From: CAIYOL01 sp964494805
GTDB lineage: Bacteria; Planctomycetota; Phycisphaerae; Sedimentisphaerales; Anaerobacaceae
DNA: 64,000 bases
Direction of reading: 5' to 3'
Assembly: GCA_964494805.1 (NCBI GenBank)
Contig: CAZBST010000008.1
Location: 1-64,000 of the forward strand
The position numbers were made by a program, and so were the translations under genes. Within the stretch, counting starts at the first letter, position 1. Every line of letters starts with the position of its first letter. This document shows positions 8,201-18,277 of the stretch, piece by piece. The notes under the pieces were generated by a model. That model was given only the letters and a program-made list of their open reading frames with translations, did not search any database and was not told where the DNA came from.

Positions 8201-11200
8201 TTATTCTGATCCTTCCTGATAAAGCTGTTCTACTTCTTCAGTCGATAGCACCCTGTTGAATATCATAACATCATCTATTATCCCGTTGAACGGCCCGCCT
8301 TTAAGAGCTGGACTACCACTGGTTACGTAGCTGCCGTCGCCTATACGGAATTTCGTATTGTATACATAGAAGCTCACCGTGTCCGAATCTTCCGGCTCAC
8401 CGTCAACATACAAAACGGTGCTCGTTCCGTTACGGACCATCGCAAAGTGATGCCACTTATTGTCATTGGTCACAGGCGTCGTTCCCGTTATATCGGGTGT
8501 CTGAAGTCCATACCCGAATCTTGCTATAACCTTGTTGTTCTCCACCAACACCTGCCAGCCAAAGTACTCCTGACCAGCCTCCCACATTTGCGACCATTGC
8601 CCAACAATTGTTTGCAGCCCTGATGTTTCGCTCGTCTTGAACCAGCCGGCAACTGTAAAGACGCTGTTCTGAGTGTATGCGGTGTCCAAACTTGGCACCG
8701 AGAAGTAGTCCTTGACGCCGTTAAAGTCAACCGCACCGCCGATAAGACCGTTCGTCCAGCATGGGTCATTGCCGTTAAATGTCCCGTTAGCGGTGCCGAT
8801 GGAGTCATGAGCAGTTGTGCCGCTTGTTTCGTCAAGTCTCCACCAGTGAGCAAGATTCTGGTAGAATTCACTCCAGGTCGTAAAACTCCAAACGTTGCCC
8901 ATGGTTGTGTCGACGCCGATCTTTTCGTCAATACGCCAATAGTAAGTCGTGCTATGATTTAATGTGTTAGGCTCGAAAGTTGTGCCTGTCTGGTTGCCCA
9001 CGAACGCCGGCGGGTTGGTTGTGCCAAAATAAACGTCATGTGTTTCCGCCTGATTCCCGGCTGTCCAGGTAAGGTCTGAATTTATGCTAACGCGGCTTGC
9101 GCCGTCTGCCGGGTTCGGATTGGACGCCATTTGGTTTATGCCCTCCACATAAAGCAGTTCTACTTCTTCAGTCAATAGCACCCTGTTGAATATCATAACA
9201 TCATCTATTATCCCGTTAAACGGCCCGCCTCTCAGAGGAGGACCCGGGTTGTCAACATAGCTGCCGTCGCCTATCCGGAATTTCGTCTCGTATACACTGA
9301 AGTTCGCCGTTCCTGAATTTTCCGGCTCACCGTCAACATACACGACAACACTTGTCCCGTTACGAACCATCGCAAATTGATGCCACTCACCGTCGTTCAC
9401 ATCGCTCGTCCCTGTTATGTCTGTCATAGTAAATTCGTTATACATGAACCTTGCTTTGACTTTGTTGTTCTCTACTAACACCTGCCAGCCCCAGCATTCT
9501 GTACCAGTACCGCCTTGCCCCCATTGCCCCACAATTGTTTGCATCCCGCTTGATTGGTCTGTCCTAAACCACCCGGCAATCGTGAAAACGCTGCTGTTAC
9601 TATATGCGGTGTCCAAACTTGGCACCGAGAAGTAGTCCTTGACGCCGTTAAAGTCAACCGCGCCGGCGAATAGACCAGGCCCCCAGCATGGGTCATTGCC
9701 GTTAAATGTCCCGTTAGCGGTGCCGACGGAGTCATGAGCAGTTGTGCCGCTTGTTTCGTTAAGTCTCCACCAGTGTGCATTCGGATAAAATGTTTCATCG
9801 GCCCCTATATCAACCCTTCCCTCAAGAACCCTGGGCTCGCCGTCAATATCCACCTGCCCATTATAATCTGCACCCGGCTTCCCTGCATTCACGCAAGGCG
9901 AGTGAATACCAATGTGGAAATTGTTACTGTCCGCATCGATAAAACGCGGGTCGTCACAGATATTGTGATTGGCTGCGTTCACATCGTTGCAGTCTGAAAT
10001 GCAGCTATATGTAGCGCTGCAGTCATAGAGGTCATCACCGTTGCCCCAAAGTATACAGTTCGTGATGGTCTCTGTAGAGTAACTACCATTGTTATTGATG
10101 CCGCCGCCGGTGGATGCTGAATTATTAACGATTGTGCAGTTGTTTATGTAAGGGCTCCAGACCCAAAAGAGGTCGATACCGCCGCCTCTGACCGCATTAT
10201 TGTCCCGTATTATGCAGTTTCTGACTGTAGGTGACATGCATACCGTGCTGATGCCGCCCCCATAATACGCCTCGTTATCATAAATGATGCAGTTCTCAAT
10301 CAATGGGCTGACGCTGCTCCAGGATTCTGCATAACAGCCAACTGCGCCGCCGTACGTATCGCTGTGTGTTTTGTCATTCATATTTTTCTTGAAAATGCAT
10401 CGCCGTATCGCGGGACCGCTTCCATAGCTGCAATGAATCGCCCCGCCTACATACATAGAATCAAAAGGAACGTAGGGACCGTAACCGTTTATTATCGTAA
10501 AACCGTCAACAACCGAGTTATGGTCTTCATTCCTGTGAAAGTAAAAACCGCAATGCGGGCTGTTTCTGCTGCCGCCGCAGTCTATTATTGTGGCTGAAAC
10601 AACACAGGGGTCGGTTGGATTTGTGCTTTTAACGGTTATTGCTTTGTTCATGAAATCGATGTCCCTGTTACCGGTGCCGGTATATGTGCCGGGACTGACC
10701 CAGATTATACAGTCGTCAAATGTATCTGAATCGTCGATTGCTTCCTGTATAGTGTCGAAGTCGCCCGGAACATATATGTCCCTGGGAAAAGTTAAGAAGC
10801 TGTAACAATTGCCATTATTGTTATCTACAGTAACGTTTCCAGCTCTGTCCGTAGCTTCTACGACAAAGTGGTATTGGTTGTGTGGAGAAAGACTATCTAA
10901 TCCAAGCTCTACCGAATGTTCAGTTGAGAACCTTCCGTCGGTCGCCTCAGCATCGCAGGGGTCGTTACAATCCAGTCCGCAGCGAATCTTTGCGAATGTG
11001 GGCTCACTTGTTTCGAAAGCAATTGTTAGCGAGCCGGGAACCAGGCCGTACCATTCGTATGTAACCCCCGAAATTACTGATGGTTGACAGTCCACTTCTG
11101 CTGTATTGGTTGCATATACGTCATTGCCACCATTCATATCAGGCACAGTTATAATATCACCGTGAGACACTTGTAATACGCCGTCATTGGGGCAAGCGGT

Positions 11201-13384
11201 GTTTCCGTCAGTGTATATTGTACCTGTGAAAACCCCTGAAGGCGAATTTACTTCGGTTAAATTGACATCCTCTACATCGCCTCCGAGTAATGTCTCGATA
11301 CGCACATATTGATTACCCTCGCCAGTGAGGTCACTGTCCACAAGCTTAATTTCTACTTCATCCGAACAGGAATAATAATCGCGGGTAAACTTAATGTAAC
11401 GAGTAGCAAGACGCGTTTCTGGATCACCGAACAGGTTCAGTTCATAGTAGCACCAACGAATTTTTTCCCAATCAATGTCATAAAGGTTGTCTTCCTTGCT
11501 ATCCTGGTTTGCCCGGCCGAGTTCCAGTATTCCCTCGCCGAGTACAGCATCCCAGAACTCCCGGTTAAATCGTTGGCTTGGACCATCAGTGCTACCGGGT
11601 GTTGGCAATCCTTCACGCGAGTTCATAATAACAGCAAATGCGCCGTGCTCCATCGATGTAATGGCTTCAGCAAAACAACAAGGTTGATAATCCCTGAAGT
11701 CAAATGCTCCGGGTAAACAGGCCTGGGAGTATACGAAGAAATAATCGGTATTCGTTAGGGAACTCAAATCGTCATTCCACAACGTCATATCTTTCCAAGG
11801 ATACCCGTGACCAAGATGGTTGAAGATATGCATCCCGCCGTTCATCAGTGCAATCACATCTTCTTTTGGCCAGCAACCACTACAGATACCATAATAAGTA
11901 CAGTCGTCACGGTCACAAGGAGGTTCATCATACAATGGCCACTCTGTATTATAAGGATAAGGAAGATAGCCTTCTGTGATTATAGTAGATACTGTGTTGA
12001 ATCCGGTAGTGCAATAACCATCATAATACCCACCCTGACGTATCTGTTCCATTGAATCTGTGGCATACTCGGTTGGTCCGCCAAAGCCTATATGTTCGCC
12101 GAGCATCGCTGCGCGAGTCAGATAGTTGTTGGTTGTCGCATTATAAGTTAAAGTCTTCCTGATGAAGTTCGATAGTTCTATGGAATTCTCTACCGGTGCC
12201 CGACCTACGTATATCTCAGCACACAAATCAACATCCCCGCCGTCTACGCCGTCGTTTGGCTCACCGTATCGGCCATTTGCATCGTTATCAAAGGTACATT
12301 CGTTGGGTTCAACACAGCCATAATATATATCCGCCGGTATATTGTCCCTTTTCCCATCTTCGGTATGTAAATCCACAAAGAGTTTCCTGACGGGAATTAT
12401 ATCGATCTCCCCCCCTAACAAGACATATTCCGTGCCCCAGTGATTATAAGCATCAATCAAAAAATTGCGAATCTTAGTTGCTTCATCATTATCGTCATCA
12501 CCTGGCTTTGGAGTAATACCAGGGTAGTTATCATATATCCACTCCGTAGTAACGATAGTCGCCGATATGCCACGAGCTATCTTAGAATCTCGCAGCGCCT
12601 GAAAATTCCACGGACCGGATGCTTCTTCAAGAGCTTCATTAGTGATTATAACGTACCTGTAATCATCTAACGGCAGGGTCAGGGATTGCGACTGGCCGAG
12701 GGTCGTTATTTGGCTGTTCTCGAGATAGGTCCCTAACACGGACGGGTTATCCATTGTAGCAGATAATCTTTCTTTTAGCTCTTTCGTAGGTCTTAGAATG
12801 CCCTTTTTACGTGCATCTGCCAGCGTAATCTCTAATCGCAATTTACCCGCATAAGAAACCGTTCCTGTTGTGGGTACGTATTGAAGTGGAAATAATTTTA
12901 AAACGAAGATTTGATAGCCACGCTTGGATTGAGTACTCATTTGCTCCAAGTCTATCCCAGGCCAAGGTTTTGCTTTGCCGTAAATGGCTTGATTCGGCTC
13001 AGTTGGCTTGATTACCCCTTTGTAATTGAGAGGATATGGCTCCTGACCCGGTGCTAAACGATATGTGCCAGAAAGTTTGTGTATATCTGAAGCAACCGCC
13101 TTGCTGGACACCACCTTCTTGCCAAAGGGTATCAATACTTCGGCTGGACGTACCGGGACAATTGGGGCCCCTGGCCTTTGGTATAATTTCAACCCTTCCA
13201 TCTCTAAAAGGTCATACTCGCCTTTCTTGCTGGCGCTCGGCGCAGTAAACTCATATTCCAGAATTATTTTGTTACCCTTGCTGCTTTCCTTTGGCAAAGT
13301 TCGCTTTGCAGCAAAGGACCAGCTTGGAATTGAAAATACAACTGCTAAAATAACCAGCCCAACAATAATTTTTCGCGTTTTCAT
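8201..13384 (-). CDS. C25 (gingipain-type) cysteine peptidase with beta-helix and two LamG domains
   Basis: A 1727-residue exported multidomain protein. Order: signal peptide (1-26), C25-type propeptide with VPVRPAEVLIPFG, then a caspase-like gingipain domain with catalytic His in HLGHGYPW (near 526) and Cys in SQACLPGAFD (near 555). Next come Ig-like domains, a right-handed beta-helix starting DIYVPGDFDTIQEAID (near 868) with repeated xxNCIIxDN rungs to about 1195, a LamG/ConA-like domain (about 1200-1385, AHWWRLNETSG), an Fn3/Ig-like linker (NPNPADGASRV) and a second LamG domain (about 1512-1725). There is no PEP-CTERM or type IX C-terminal signal. The start has an AAAGGAGG ribosome-binding site. 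It is probably a surface or secreted protease with carbohydrate or protein binding modules. Confidence 0.85.
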   Translation of the reverse strand: MKTRKIIVGLVILAVVFSIPSWSFAAKRTLPKESSKGNKIILEYEFTAPSASKKGEYDLLEMEGLKLYQRPGAPIVPVRPAEVLIPFGKKVVSSKAVASDIHKLSGTYRLAPGQEPYPLNYKGVIKPTEPNQAIYGKAKPWPGIDLEQMSTQSKRGYQIFVLKLFPLQYVPTTGTVSYAGKLRLEITLADARKKGILRPTKELKERLSATMDNPSVLGTYLENSQITTLGQSQSLTLPLDDYRYVIITNEALEEASGPWNFQALRDSKIARGISATIVTTEWIYDNYPGITPKPGDDDNDEATKIRNFLIDAYNHWGTEYVLLGGEIDIIPVRKLFVDLHTEDGKRDNIPADIYYGCVEPNECTFDNDANGRYGEPNDGVDGGDVDLCAEIYVGRAPVENSIELSNFIRKTLTYNATTNNYLTRAAMLGEHIGFGGPTEYATDSMEQIRQGGYYDGYCTTGFNTVSTIITEGYLPYPYNTEWPLYDEPPCDRDDCTYYGICSGCWPKEDVIALMNGGMHIFNHLGHGYPWKDMTLWNDDLSSLTNTDYFFVYSQACLPGAFDFRDYQPCCFAEAITSMEHGAFAVIMNSREGLPTPGSTDGPSQRFNREFWDAVLGEGILELGRANQDSKEDNLYDIDWEKIRWCYYELNLFGDPETRLATRYIKFTRDYYSCSDEVEIKLVDSDLTGEGNQYVRIETLLGGDVEDVNLTEVNSPSGVFTGTIYTDGNTACPNDGVLQVSHGDIITVPDMNGGNDVYATNTAEVDCQPSVISGVTYEWYGLVPGSLTIAFETSEPTFAKIRCGLDCNDPCDAEATDGRFSTEHSVELGLDSLSPHNQYHFVVEATDRAGNVTVDNNNGNCYSFLTFPRDIYVPGDFDTIQEAIDDSDTFDDCIIWVSPGTYTGTGNRDIDFMNKAITVKSTNPTDPCVVSATIIDCGGSRNSPHCGFYFHRNEDHNSVVDGFTIINGYGPYVPFDSMYVGGAIHCSYGSGPAIRRCIFKKNMNDKTHSDTYGGAVGCYAESWSSVSPLIENCIIYDNEAYYGGGISTVCMSPTVRNCIIRDNNAVRGGGIDLFWVWSPYINNCTIVNNSASTGGGINNNGSYSTETITNCILWGNGDDLYDCSATYSCISDCNDVNAANHNICDDPRFIDADSNNFHIGIHSPCVNAGKPGADYNGQVDIDGEPRVLEGRVDIGADETFYPNAHWWRLNETSGTTAHDSVGTANGTFNGNDPCWGPGLFAGAVDFNGVKDYFSVPSLDTAYSNSSVFTIAGWFRTDQSSGMQTIVGQWGQGGTGTECWGWQVLVENNKVKARFMYNEFTMTDITGTSDVNDGEWHQFAMVRNGTSVVVYVDGEPENSGTANFSVYETKFRIGDGSYVDNPGPPLRGGPFNGIIDDVMIFNRVLLTEEVELLYVEGINQMASNPNPADGASRVSINSDLTWTAGNQAETHDVYFGTTNPPAFVGNQTGTTFEPNTLNHSTTYYWRIDEKIGVDTTMGNVWSFTTWSEFYQNLAHWWRLDETSGTTAHDSIGTANGTFNGNDPCWTNGLIGGAVDFNGVKDYFSVPSLDTAYTQNSVFTVAGWFKTSETSGLQTIVGQWSQMWEAGQEYFGWQVLVENNKVIARFGYGLQTPDITGTTPVTNDNKWHHFAMVRNGTSTVLYVDGEPEDSDTVSFYVYNTKFRIGDGSYVTSGSPALKGGPFNGIIDDVMIFNRVLSTEEVEQLYQEGSE
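8216..9779 (-). repeat. Direct DNA duplication of the LamG module inside the C25 peptidase gene
   Basis: About 640 bases at 8216-8860 recur at about 9145-9779 with long identical runs, for example ATCATAACATCATCTATTAT near each left edge and shared runs around GTCCAAACTTGGCACCGAGA. Each copy encodes one LamG domain ending RIGDGSYV...GGPFNGIIDDVMIFNRVL. High DNA identity implies recent duplication or gene conversion. Confidence 0.85.
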
Positions 13385-14019
13385 TTTCTGCCTCCTTTTA
13401 AAATATTTAGAAATTTACTCCTCCTGTGCCTGCGCAGCACAAAACCCTGCCTTGATATTCTTTAGTGAGATGTTCAACCCTCACTGCCACAAATACTACC
13501 TTTTCCTATGTATGTAGTTTTGTTCCTTTACATCGCTATGACAGCTTTAGAACATTCTTTTCTGTTTGTGTCAAGAAAAAAATAAAAAATGTTTAAGAAA
13601 TGTGGAATTTTTTTGCTTGTCCCCAGGAGGGTGACTCCTTTGGCTGTGCAGCAGAGGTTCCGGTTCCTTCTGCCTCGTGGTTGGGGGGTAATTGGGGTGA
13701 TCTTTGGTTGACCTTTTCTATGAATTGCCAACTACCAATTACGAATTTCCCCGCTGCTCGGCGGAGTCAAATATTTTCGAATATTTTCAAACGTTTCTAT
13801 ACAGTTTTTGCAAATTTCTATATAGTTTTTAGATAGTTTTTGAACGTTTTTGAATATTCTTGAACGTTTCCCCCTAAACGCACGCCGTTGGCTACTTTCT
13901 CGCCATTTTATGAAAAGACTTGCCTCCTTTGACTTACCCTCATTTTTAACTCAAAAAAGCTGATTTTTACGTCAAGACCTGCGTTTTATAAGTGATATAA
14001 CTGCTGCTACAAAAAAGAC
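13385..14019. other. Non-coding region with AT-rich GTTTTTGAACGTTT-like repeats
   Basis: No convincing gene. The segment near 13385-13400 is the ribosome-binding site and leader of the C25 gene. About 13770-13880 is low-complexity, with near-repeats of TATAGTTTTT, AGTTTTTGAACGTTT and TTTCAAACGTTTC, which contain the small palindrome AAACGTTT. Function unknown. Confidence 0.6.
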
Positions 14020-14691
14020 TTACGGCAAAACCTGCGCTTTGAGCCAGGTCATCGGAAAATTCCGACCCGGACAATCCGTTACCGTCCCCGCCCCCGGAGT
14101 ACTCCCGTGTCCGTAAATTCGGCTTTGAGGTATCCTGTACCGGCTTTGCAAAAAGCGCACAAGTTTAACCAGCGACTGCATTTGCGCGCTTGTCGGCTGC
14201 GTCTTATCGAAGTTCCCCACTAAACAAATCCCCACCGCATCCTTATTCGCCCAGTTACCCGGCGTCCCCCCGCAATGCGCCCCTGTAACCTGCCTTCGCC
14301 ACCGGTATGTTACCTCAACCTCCCCGTTGCCGCTGTTGCTTCCGTTGCCTATAACAAAATCATAACCTACGCCTTCCCAATGGTTTCCTTCCCTGTGCCA
14401 CTTGTCAAATATAGCGCTGTTACCAGTTTTCGTTCCCGAATGATGTATTATTATAGCTGTCCATTTCTTTTCCACCGTCGAAGGCGGTAACCACTCTTGC
14501 AGAACATGAACACTTCCGCCGGTTGTAACTGTCCGGCTTGGGGCCTGTATTGAAACTTTTGGTTTAACAGCTTCGCCACTCTTATAGCTATACTCACTGT
14601 CATACGTAATCTGGGGCATCGGCTCATTAGCCATACAACCGCTCAGAACAAACAAACAACTGCACGCAATAAGAACTACTCTATTAAACAT
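14020..14691 (-). CDS. N-acetylmuramoyl-L-alanine amidase / PGRP-domain lipoprotein
   Basis: About 223 residues. The leader ends in LFVLSGCMA, a lipobox, so the protein is likely lipid-anchored. From about residue 75 it is an Amidase_2 (peptidoglycan-recognition) domain: AIIIHHSG supplies one zinc His, GVGYDFVIGNG and TGAHCGG are family stretches, and the end carries IYGHGSTPGAGTVTDCPG with the remaining metal site region. It should cleave the amide between MurNAc and the stem peptide, for wall turnover or recycling. The ATG at 14691 is preceded by a TTG codon; the ribosome-binding site is weak (GAGTGG), so the start could be one codon further out. It is followed on the same strand by nothing until the EEP region. 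Confidence 0.85.
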   Translation of the reverse strand: MFNRVVLIACSCLFVLSGCMANEPMPQITYDSEYSYKSGEAVKPKVSIQAPSRTVTTGGSVHVLQEWLPPSTVEKKWTAIIIHHSGTKTGNSAIFDKWHREGNHWEGVGYDFVIGNGSNSGNGEVEVTYRWRRQVTGAHCGGTPGNWANKDAVGICLVGNFDKTQPTSAQMQSLVKLVRFLQSRYRIPQSRIYGHGSTPGAGTVTDCPGRNFPMTWLKAQVLP

Positions 14692-14741
14692 CAATTATCC
14701 ACTCTTTCTGTTATTATGTTTTATCGGCATCTTGTTGTCGA

Positions 14742-15197
14742 TTATGCCTGTGTCTGCTCTTGAGTTTCCGGTAAACGGGGCTTTTCTTTATATCTGACCA
14801 TACGCACACTATTGCCGCGTTTGTTATATTCAATCAAATCCATATACGACTGCATAAGAAGCAGGCCCCTCCCATCATTCTTATAAAGATTTTCACCGAG
14901 TCGTGGGTCCGGTACGGTTTCCGGGTCAAATCCGTCCCCCTCGTCCGTCATAGAAATTTCGATTCTATCTGAACCCATCGAATAGTCAATTTTAACCTCT
15001 TTTTCAGGGTCCATTTTATTGCCGTGCTTGATGGCATTAATCAAGGCCTCTTCCAAGGCAAGATGAATAGCAAAAATATCCTCCTGGCTAAAATTGTTGG
15101 CTTTGAGCTTAGGTAGAATCCACTCACACACCTTAGCAATAGCAAAGGGTGTGCTTGCGATAGCCATTGAGCGGGTAGTTGGTGCTCTTGACGCCAT
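14742..15197 (-). CDS. RsbW/SpoIIAB-like anti-sigma serine kinase
   Basis: A 151-residue GHKL ATPase of the anti-sigma factor type. Motifs: N-box EEALINAIKHGN, G1 box DEGDGFDP, G2 box DGRGLLLMQ. Proteins of this kind bind a sigma factor or phosphorylate a STAS-domain antagonist. The probable partner is the STAS protein encoded just upstream at 15333-15704 on the same strand, with a 135-base gap. No sigma factor or PP2C phosphatase gene lies in the window, so the target is unknown. Confidence 0.87.
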   Translation of the reverse strand: MASRAPTTRSMAIASTPFAIAKVCEWILPKLKANNFSQEDIFAIHLALEEALINAIKHGNKMDPEKEVKIDYSMGSDRIEISMTDEGDGFDPETVPDPRLGENLYKNDGRGLLLMQSYMDLIEYNKRGNSVRMVRYKEKPRLPETQEQTQA

Positions 15198-15332
15198 TAG
15201 CTTATACTATCTCAAATTATTATCCACGCCGACTTTTATTTATCGGCCAATTTTTTCATCCTTGTGAACAAAATTCCGACTTTGCTTCCGCCTTCGCCAA
15301 GAGGCTATGGCGAACAGGAAAGAAATTGCCAC

Positions 15333-15704
15333 CTAATCCGAAATAGACAAACTCTCAACTGCACTTCCTATATCTTGGTATATATCGAAAATTTTGGTCA
15401 GCCGTGTTATCTTGAAAATTTTATAGATTTTGGGGTCTATACCGCAAAGTTTTAATTGGCCGTCACCTTCATAAACCTTTTTGCTGATTCTAATTAAAAG
15501 CCCCAAAACGGCGGAGGACAAGAACCGCACATTGCAAAAATCTAAAATCAGTTTTATTCCGCCGGGGGCGGACTCGATGATGGACATAATAGATTCCTGA
15601 AGTGCTTGGACATCCTTTTCTTCGAGAATTTTTTCATCGGTAAAAGTGACAATAGTTGCATTCTCGCCGTACTCAACACTTACTCTCGGTTTTATCGACG
15701 CCAT
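15333..15704 (-). CDS. RsbV/SpoIIAA-like STAS anti-anti-sigma factor
   Basis: A 123-residue STAS-domain protein. LILDFCNVRFLSSAVLGLL contains the Ser that is phosphorylated by the partner kinase in this family (D-x-S/T-x-x-x-x-S/A region), and GQLKLCGIDPKIYKIFKIT is the usual following strand and helix. It is upstream of the RsbW-like kinase on the same strand, so the two likely form a partner-switching module. Its promoter would lie in the AT-rich stretch 15705-15800. Confidence 0.87.
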   Translation of the reverse strand: MASIKPRVSVEYGENATIVTFTDEKILEEKDVQALQESIMSIIESAPGGIKLILDFCNVRFLSSAVLGLLIRISKKVYEGDGQLKLCGIDPKIYKIFKITRLTKIFDIYQDIGSAVESLSISD

Positions 15705-15878
15705 AACAATCTTCCTAAAAAGATATTAAATCATTTAACTTATATCACAATGCCCTGGATGTCAAGTTTTGAATCTTTAATTGTGAAATTTTCATAGCCC
15801 TTTCAGAAAACACATTTTCTGTAATTTTATATGTTTTGCAATAGAAAAATCCTTGCGGCCTGACGTGTATCAGGGATA

Positions 15879-16157
15879 ATGGGCAATATGCATATTAGCG
15901 AATTTCAACAACTGATTTCAAAAAAATACGAAAAACGGGACCGGGAAAGAGGAATCCCCGCCACATTTATGTGGTTTGTAGAAGAGGTCGGCGAACTTGC
16001 TACCGCGCTTGTCTCTAAAGATGACAAAAATAAACAAGAAGAATTTGCCGACGTTTTTGCTTGGCTGTGCACTCTGGCAAATATAAGCGATGTGGATTTG
16101 GAAAAGGCCTGCAAAAAATATACCGGCAGTAAAGTCAAAGGCTTCAAGCCCAAATAG
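15879..16157 (+). CDS. MazG-like nucleotide pyrophosphohydrolase
   Basis: A 92-residue single-domain all-alpha NTP pyrophosphatase of the MazG type. The metal-binding EExxE...ExxD pattern is visible as FVEEVGELATAL followed by EEFADVFAWLCTLAN. Proteins of this size hydrolyse dNTPs or NTPs to monophosphates for pool cleaning. Two starts are possible (15879 or the ATG at 15888); I keep the first. The gene converges on the NSS transporter gene with only 17 bases between stop codons. Confidence 0.82.
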   Translation: MGNMHISEFQQLISKKYEKRDRERGIPATFMWFVEEVGELATALVSKDDKNKQEEFADVFAWLCTLANISDVDLEKACKKYTGSKVKGFKPK

Positions 16158-16174
16158 CTGTAGCTATAACTTTT

Positions 16175-18244
16175 TTAAGCCTGTTGTTTCTCACTGTCAC
16201 CTATTTCATCGGGGGACTGTGGTTCGGCAAACCCGCTTGTCGCCGCTACTGCGCGGTAAAAACACCATCCTAAACCACCCACTATAATCAGAAATACAAT
16301 AGCGAGGATTACATACGAAACACCACTTAACTCATGATGAGCAGGCGTCTCCTTTTCATAAACTTCCACTTTGCGGGTCAGACCAAACAGAATCGCTGCA
16401 ATAAACACACTTATATCCATCGTTGCGAGTACCCCAGCCCATCTCGCCAGCCACGATGCCTGAGTAGCCAAGGTATTACGCCTTTCTACAATGTGGTTAC
16501 TTAACGCTATCGCAACGACCCCACCGACCGGTAACGCCCAGAATACGACATTTTTTACCAAAGGTGATATGACAATGCTAAGCGATGCAATATACAGCGC
16601 AGCCGGAACCAGCGCCAACAGAAGTGCTATCATCCCGCCAAACCTGGCTTTGGTCTCCAAATTCTGTTCTCCGTGCGGTAGCGTTTCGGCATCCCGACGA
16701 CCTTTGACCAAACTGAGAACAACCGCAATCACAGGCGCCAGAACCAAGACCCCCACACCAATGCAGTTCTGCGGTATCCACTGGCCCTGTGGAGTTCTCA
16801 AAAAGCCACTTTCATTGTTCACATCCTCAAAAAGCTGCCAGAAAAAGAGTGTACCCAGTAGTATCGGAATCACCAACCGAATTGTATAATCCCACCATTT
16901 ACCGAGTTTCCAGTCGCTTCGTGAGTTTGCGTGGCGTCTCAGTATTCCGATTCGCCACAGCCATCCCAGAACCATACACTCCAGCATACCCAGCAGCGCT
17001 ATTCCCCGCGTTCCATTGACAAATCCATCCGTCATTTCAAGCCAGTTCAGGCCGCCTCTGGTAATATAAACCAGTCCGAAGGCAAGGCCAACTGTGCTCA
17101 TCACGGGCAGCACAATACTTCTTCGCCAGCCTGTCTTATCAACAATACTCGCCAGCACTGATTCGGTAATAGAAAACGCCGAGTCAATTCCAAGCGTAAC
17201 AAGGGCAAAGAAAAAGATAAAGCTAAAGTACGCCGAATAGGGCAGTTGCGCCAGCGCATAAGGAAATGCCACAAACGCCAGTGACGGCCCCCCCTCGGCC
17301 ACGTTTTCAACCGCAACCGGGTTACCTGCCTGTTGAGTTACAAAAGCCATTGCGCCGAGCGTCGCGAAAACTGCGAGTCCCGCGACAAAACTTGTCGCAA
17401 AATCGGCGAGACTTATTATCATTGCGTTGTTATTCAGGTCGCTTTTTCTGTGAAGAAAGCTCGCATACGTAACCATCACACCGAATGCGAGACTTAATGA
17501 AAAGAATACCTGCCCGAACGCATAACGCCACGTAACAGGTTTGGTAAGTTCCGACCAAACAGGGTCAAGATAATAAGCCAGTCCCTGCATACTTCCCTCC
17601 AGTGTTAAACCCCGCACAGCAAGGATAAGCAGCATCAACCACGGCAGAGGGACTGTCAGCCATACGATCCTGCCCACGAGTCTAACCCCCTTAAAAATAC
17701 AAAGGTACATCATCAGCCAAGTCACGACCAGCGGCCAGAAGATATTCCATCGAATACTACCGAGCGCCGGTGCCTCAATTTTACCCAGATACGTGTCGTT
17801 AAAGAAACTCTTGGCGTTCTCAACACCTTCAAGTCCTTCGCCAGCCCACGGCAGTCGTCCGCCGGCCAGCATGCCTTGCACACTAAAGCACAAAAAACTA
17901 AGACAGTACGCAAGGACCACCGCATAGTAAGTAACTATCACAAAACCTAGAATAATGCCCCACCAACCCACAACTTCAAAACCTTTGTGTCCGCTCCTAA
18001 AGGCATTAGGTGCCGCCCGTTGAGTGAAATGCCCCAGACTGAATTCAAGAATCATCAGAGGGATGCCAACCAAAAACATCGCAACAATATATGGAATCAA
18101 AAACGCCCCTCCCCCATAGCTGTAAACTTTATAGGGGAATCCCCACAAATTGCCTAATCCGACCGCTGAACCAACGGCAGCCAAGATGAAACTTCCACGC
18201 GTCCCCCAGCTTTCCCTTTGTTCTTCCAGAAGCTCAAGGCCCAC
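16175..18244 (-). CDS. Sodium:neurotransmitter symporter family (NSS/SNF) transporter
   Basis: About 689 residues with roughly 12 or more membrane spans. The N-terminal GSAVGLGNLWGFPY is the unwound TM1 sodium/substrate site of NSS transporters, and GSFILAAVG and GGGAFLIPY are also typical. These carry amino acids or related amines in symport with sodium. The preferred start is the GTG at 18244, which follows AGGGAG by 7 bases; a TTG at 18277 directly after the preceding stop gives 11 extra residues but lacks a ribosome-binding site. The amidohydrolase gene ends at 18278, so the two are surely co-transcribed, suggesting transporter plus catabolic hydrolase. Length is on the long side because of C-terminal spans after about residue 560. 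Confidence 0.88.
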   Translation of the reverse strand: MGLELLEEQRESWGTRGSFILAAVGSAVGLGNLWGFPYKVYSYGGGAFLIPYIVAMFLVGIPLMILEFSLGHFTQRAAPNAFRSGHKGFEVVGWWGIILGFVIVTYYAVVLAYCLSFLCFSVQGMLAGGRLPWAGEGLEGVENAKSFFNDTYLGKIEAPALGSIRWNIFWPLVVTWLMMYLCIFKGVRLVGRIVWLTVPLPWLMLLILAVRGLTLEGSMQGLAYYLDPVWSELTKPVTWRYAFGQVFFSLSLAFGVMVTYASFLHRKSDLNNNAMIISLADFATSFVAGLAVFATLGAMAFVTQQAGNPVAVENVAEGGPSLAFVAFPYALAQLPYSAYFSFIFFFALVTLGIDSAFSITESVLASIVDKTGWRRSIVLPVMSTVGLAFGLVYITRGGLNWLEMTDGFVNGTRGIALLGMLECMVLGWLWRIGILRRHANSRSDWKLGKWWDYTIRLVIPILLGTLFFWQLFEDVNNESGFLRTPQGQWIPQNCIGVGVLVLAPVIAVVLSLVKGRRDAETLPHGEQNLETKARFGGMIALLLALVPAALYIASLSIVISPLVKNVVFWALPVGGVVAIALSNHIVERRNTLATQASWLARWAGVLATMDISVFIAAILFGLTRKVEVYEKETPAHHELSGVSYVILAIVFLIIVGGLGWCFYRAVAATSGFAEPQSPDEIGDSEKQQA

Positions 18245-18277
18245 TGTTAATCTCCCTATAGCGAGGCGCTTCGGCAA

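Noticed and set aside
13600..13836. 78-residue plus-strand open frame
   Set aside because: No ribosome-binding site, low-complexity end, composition not protein-like.
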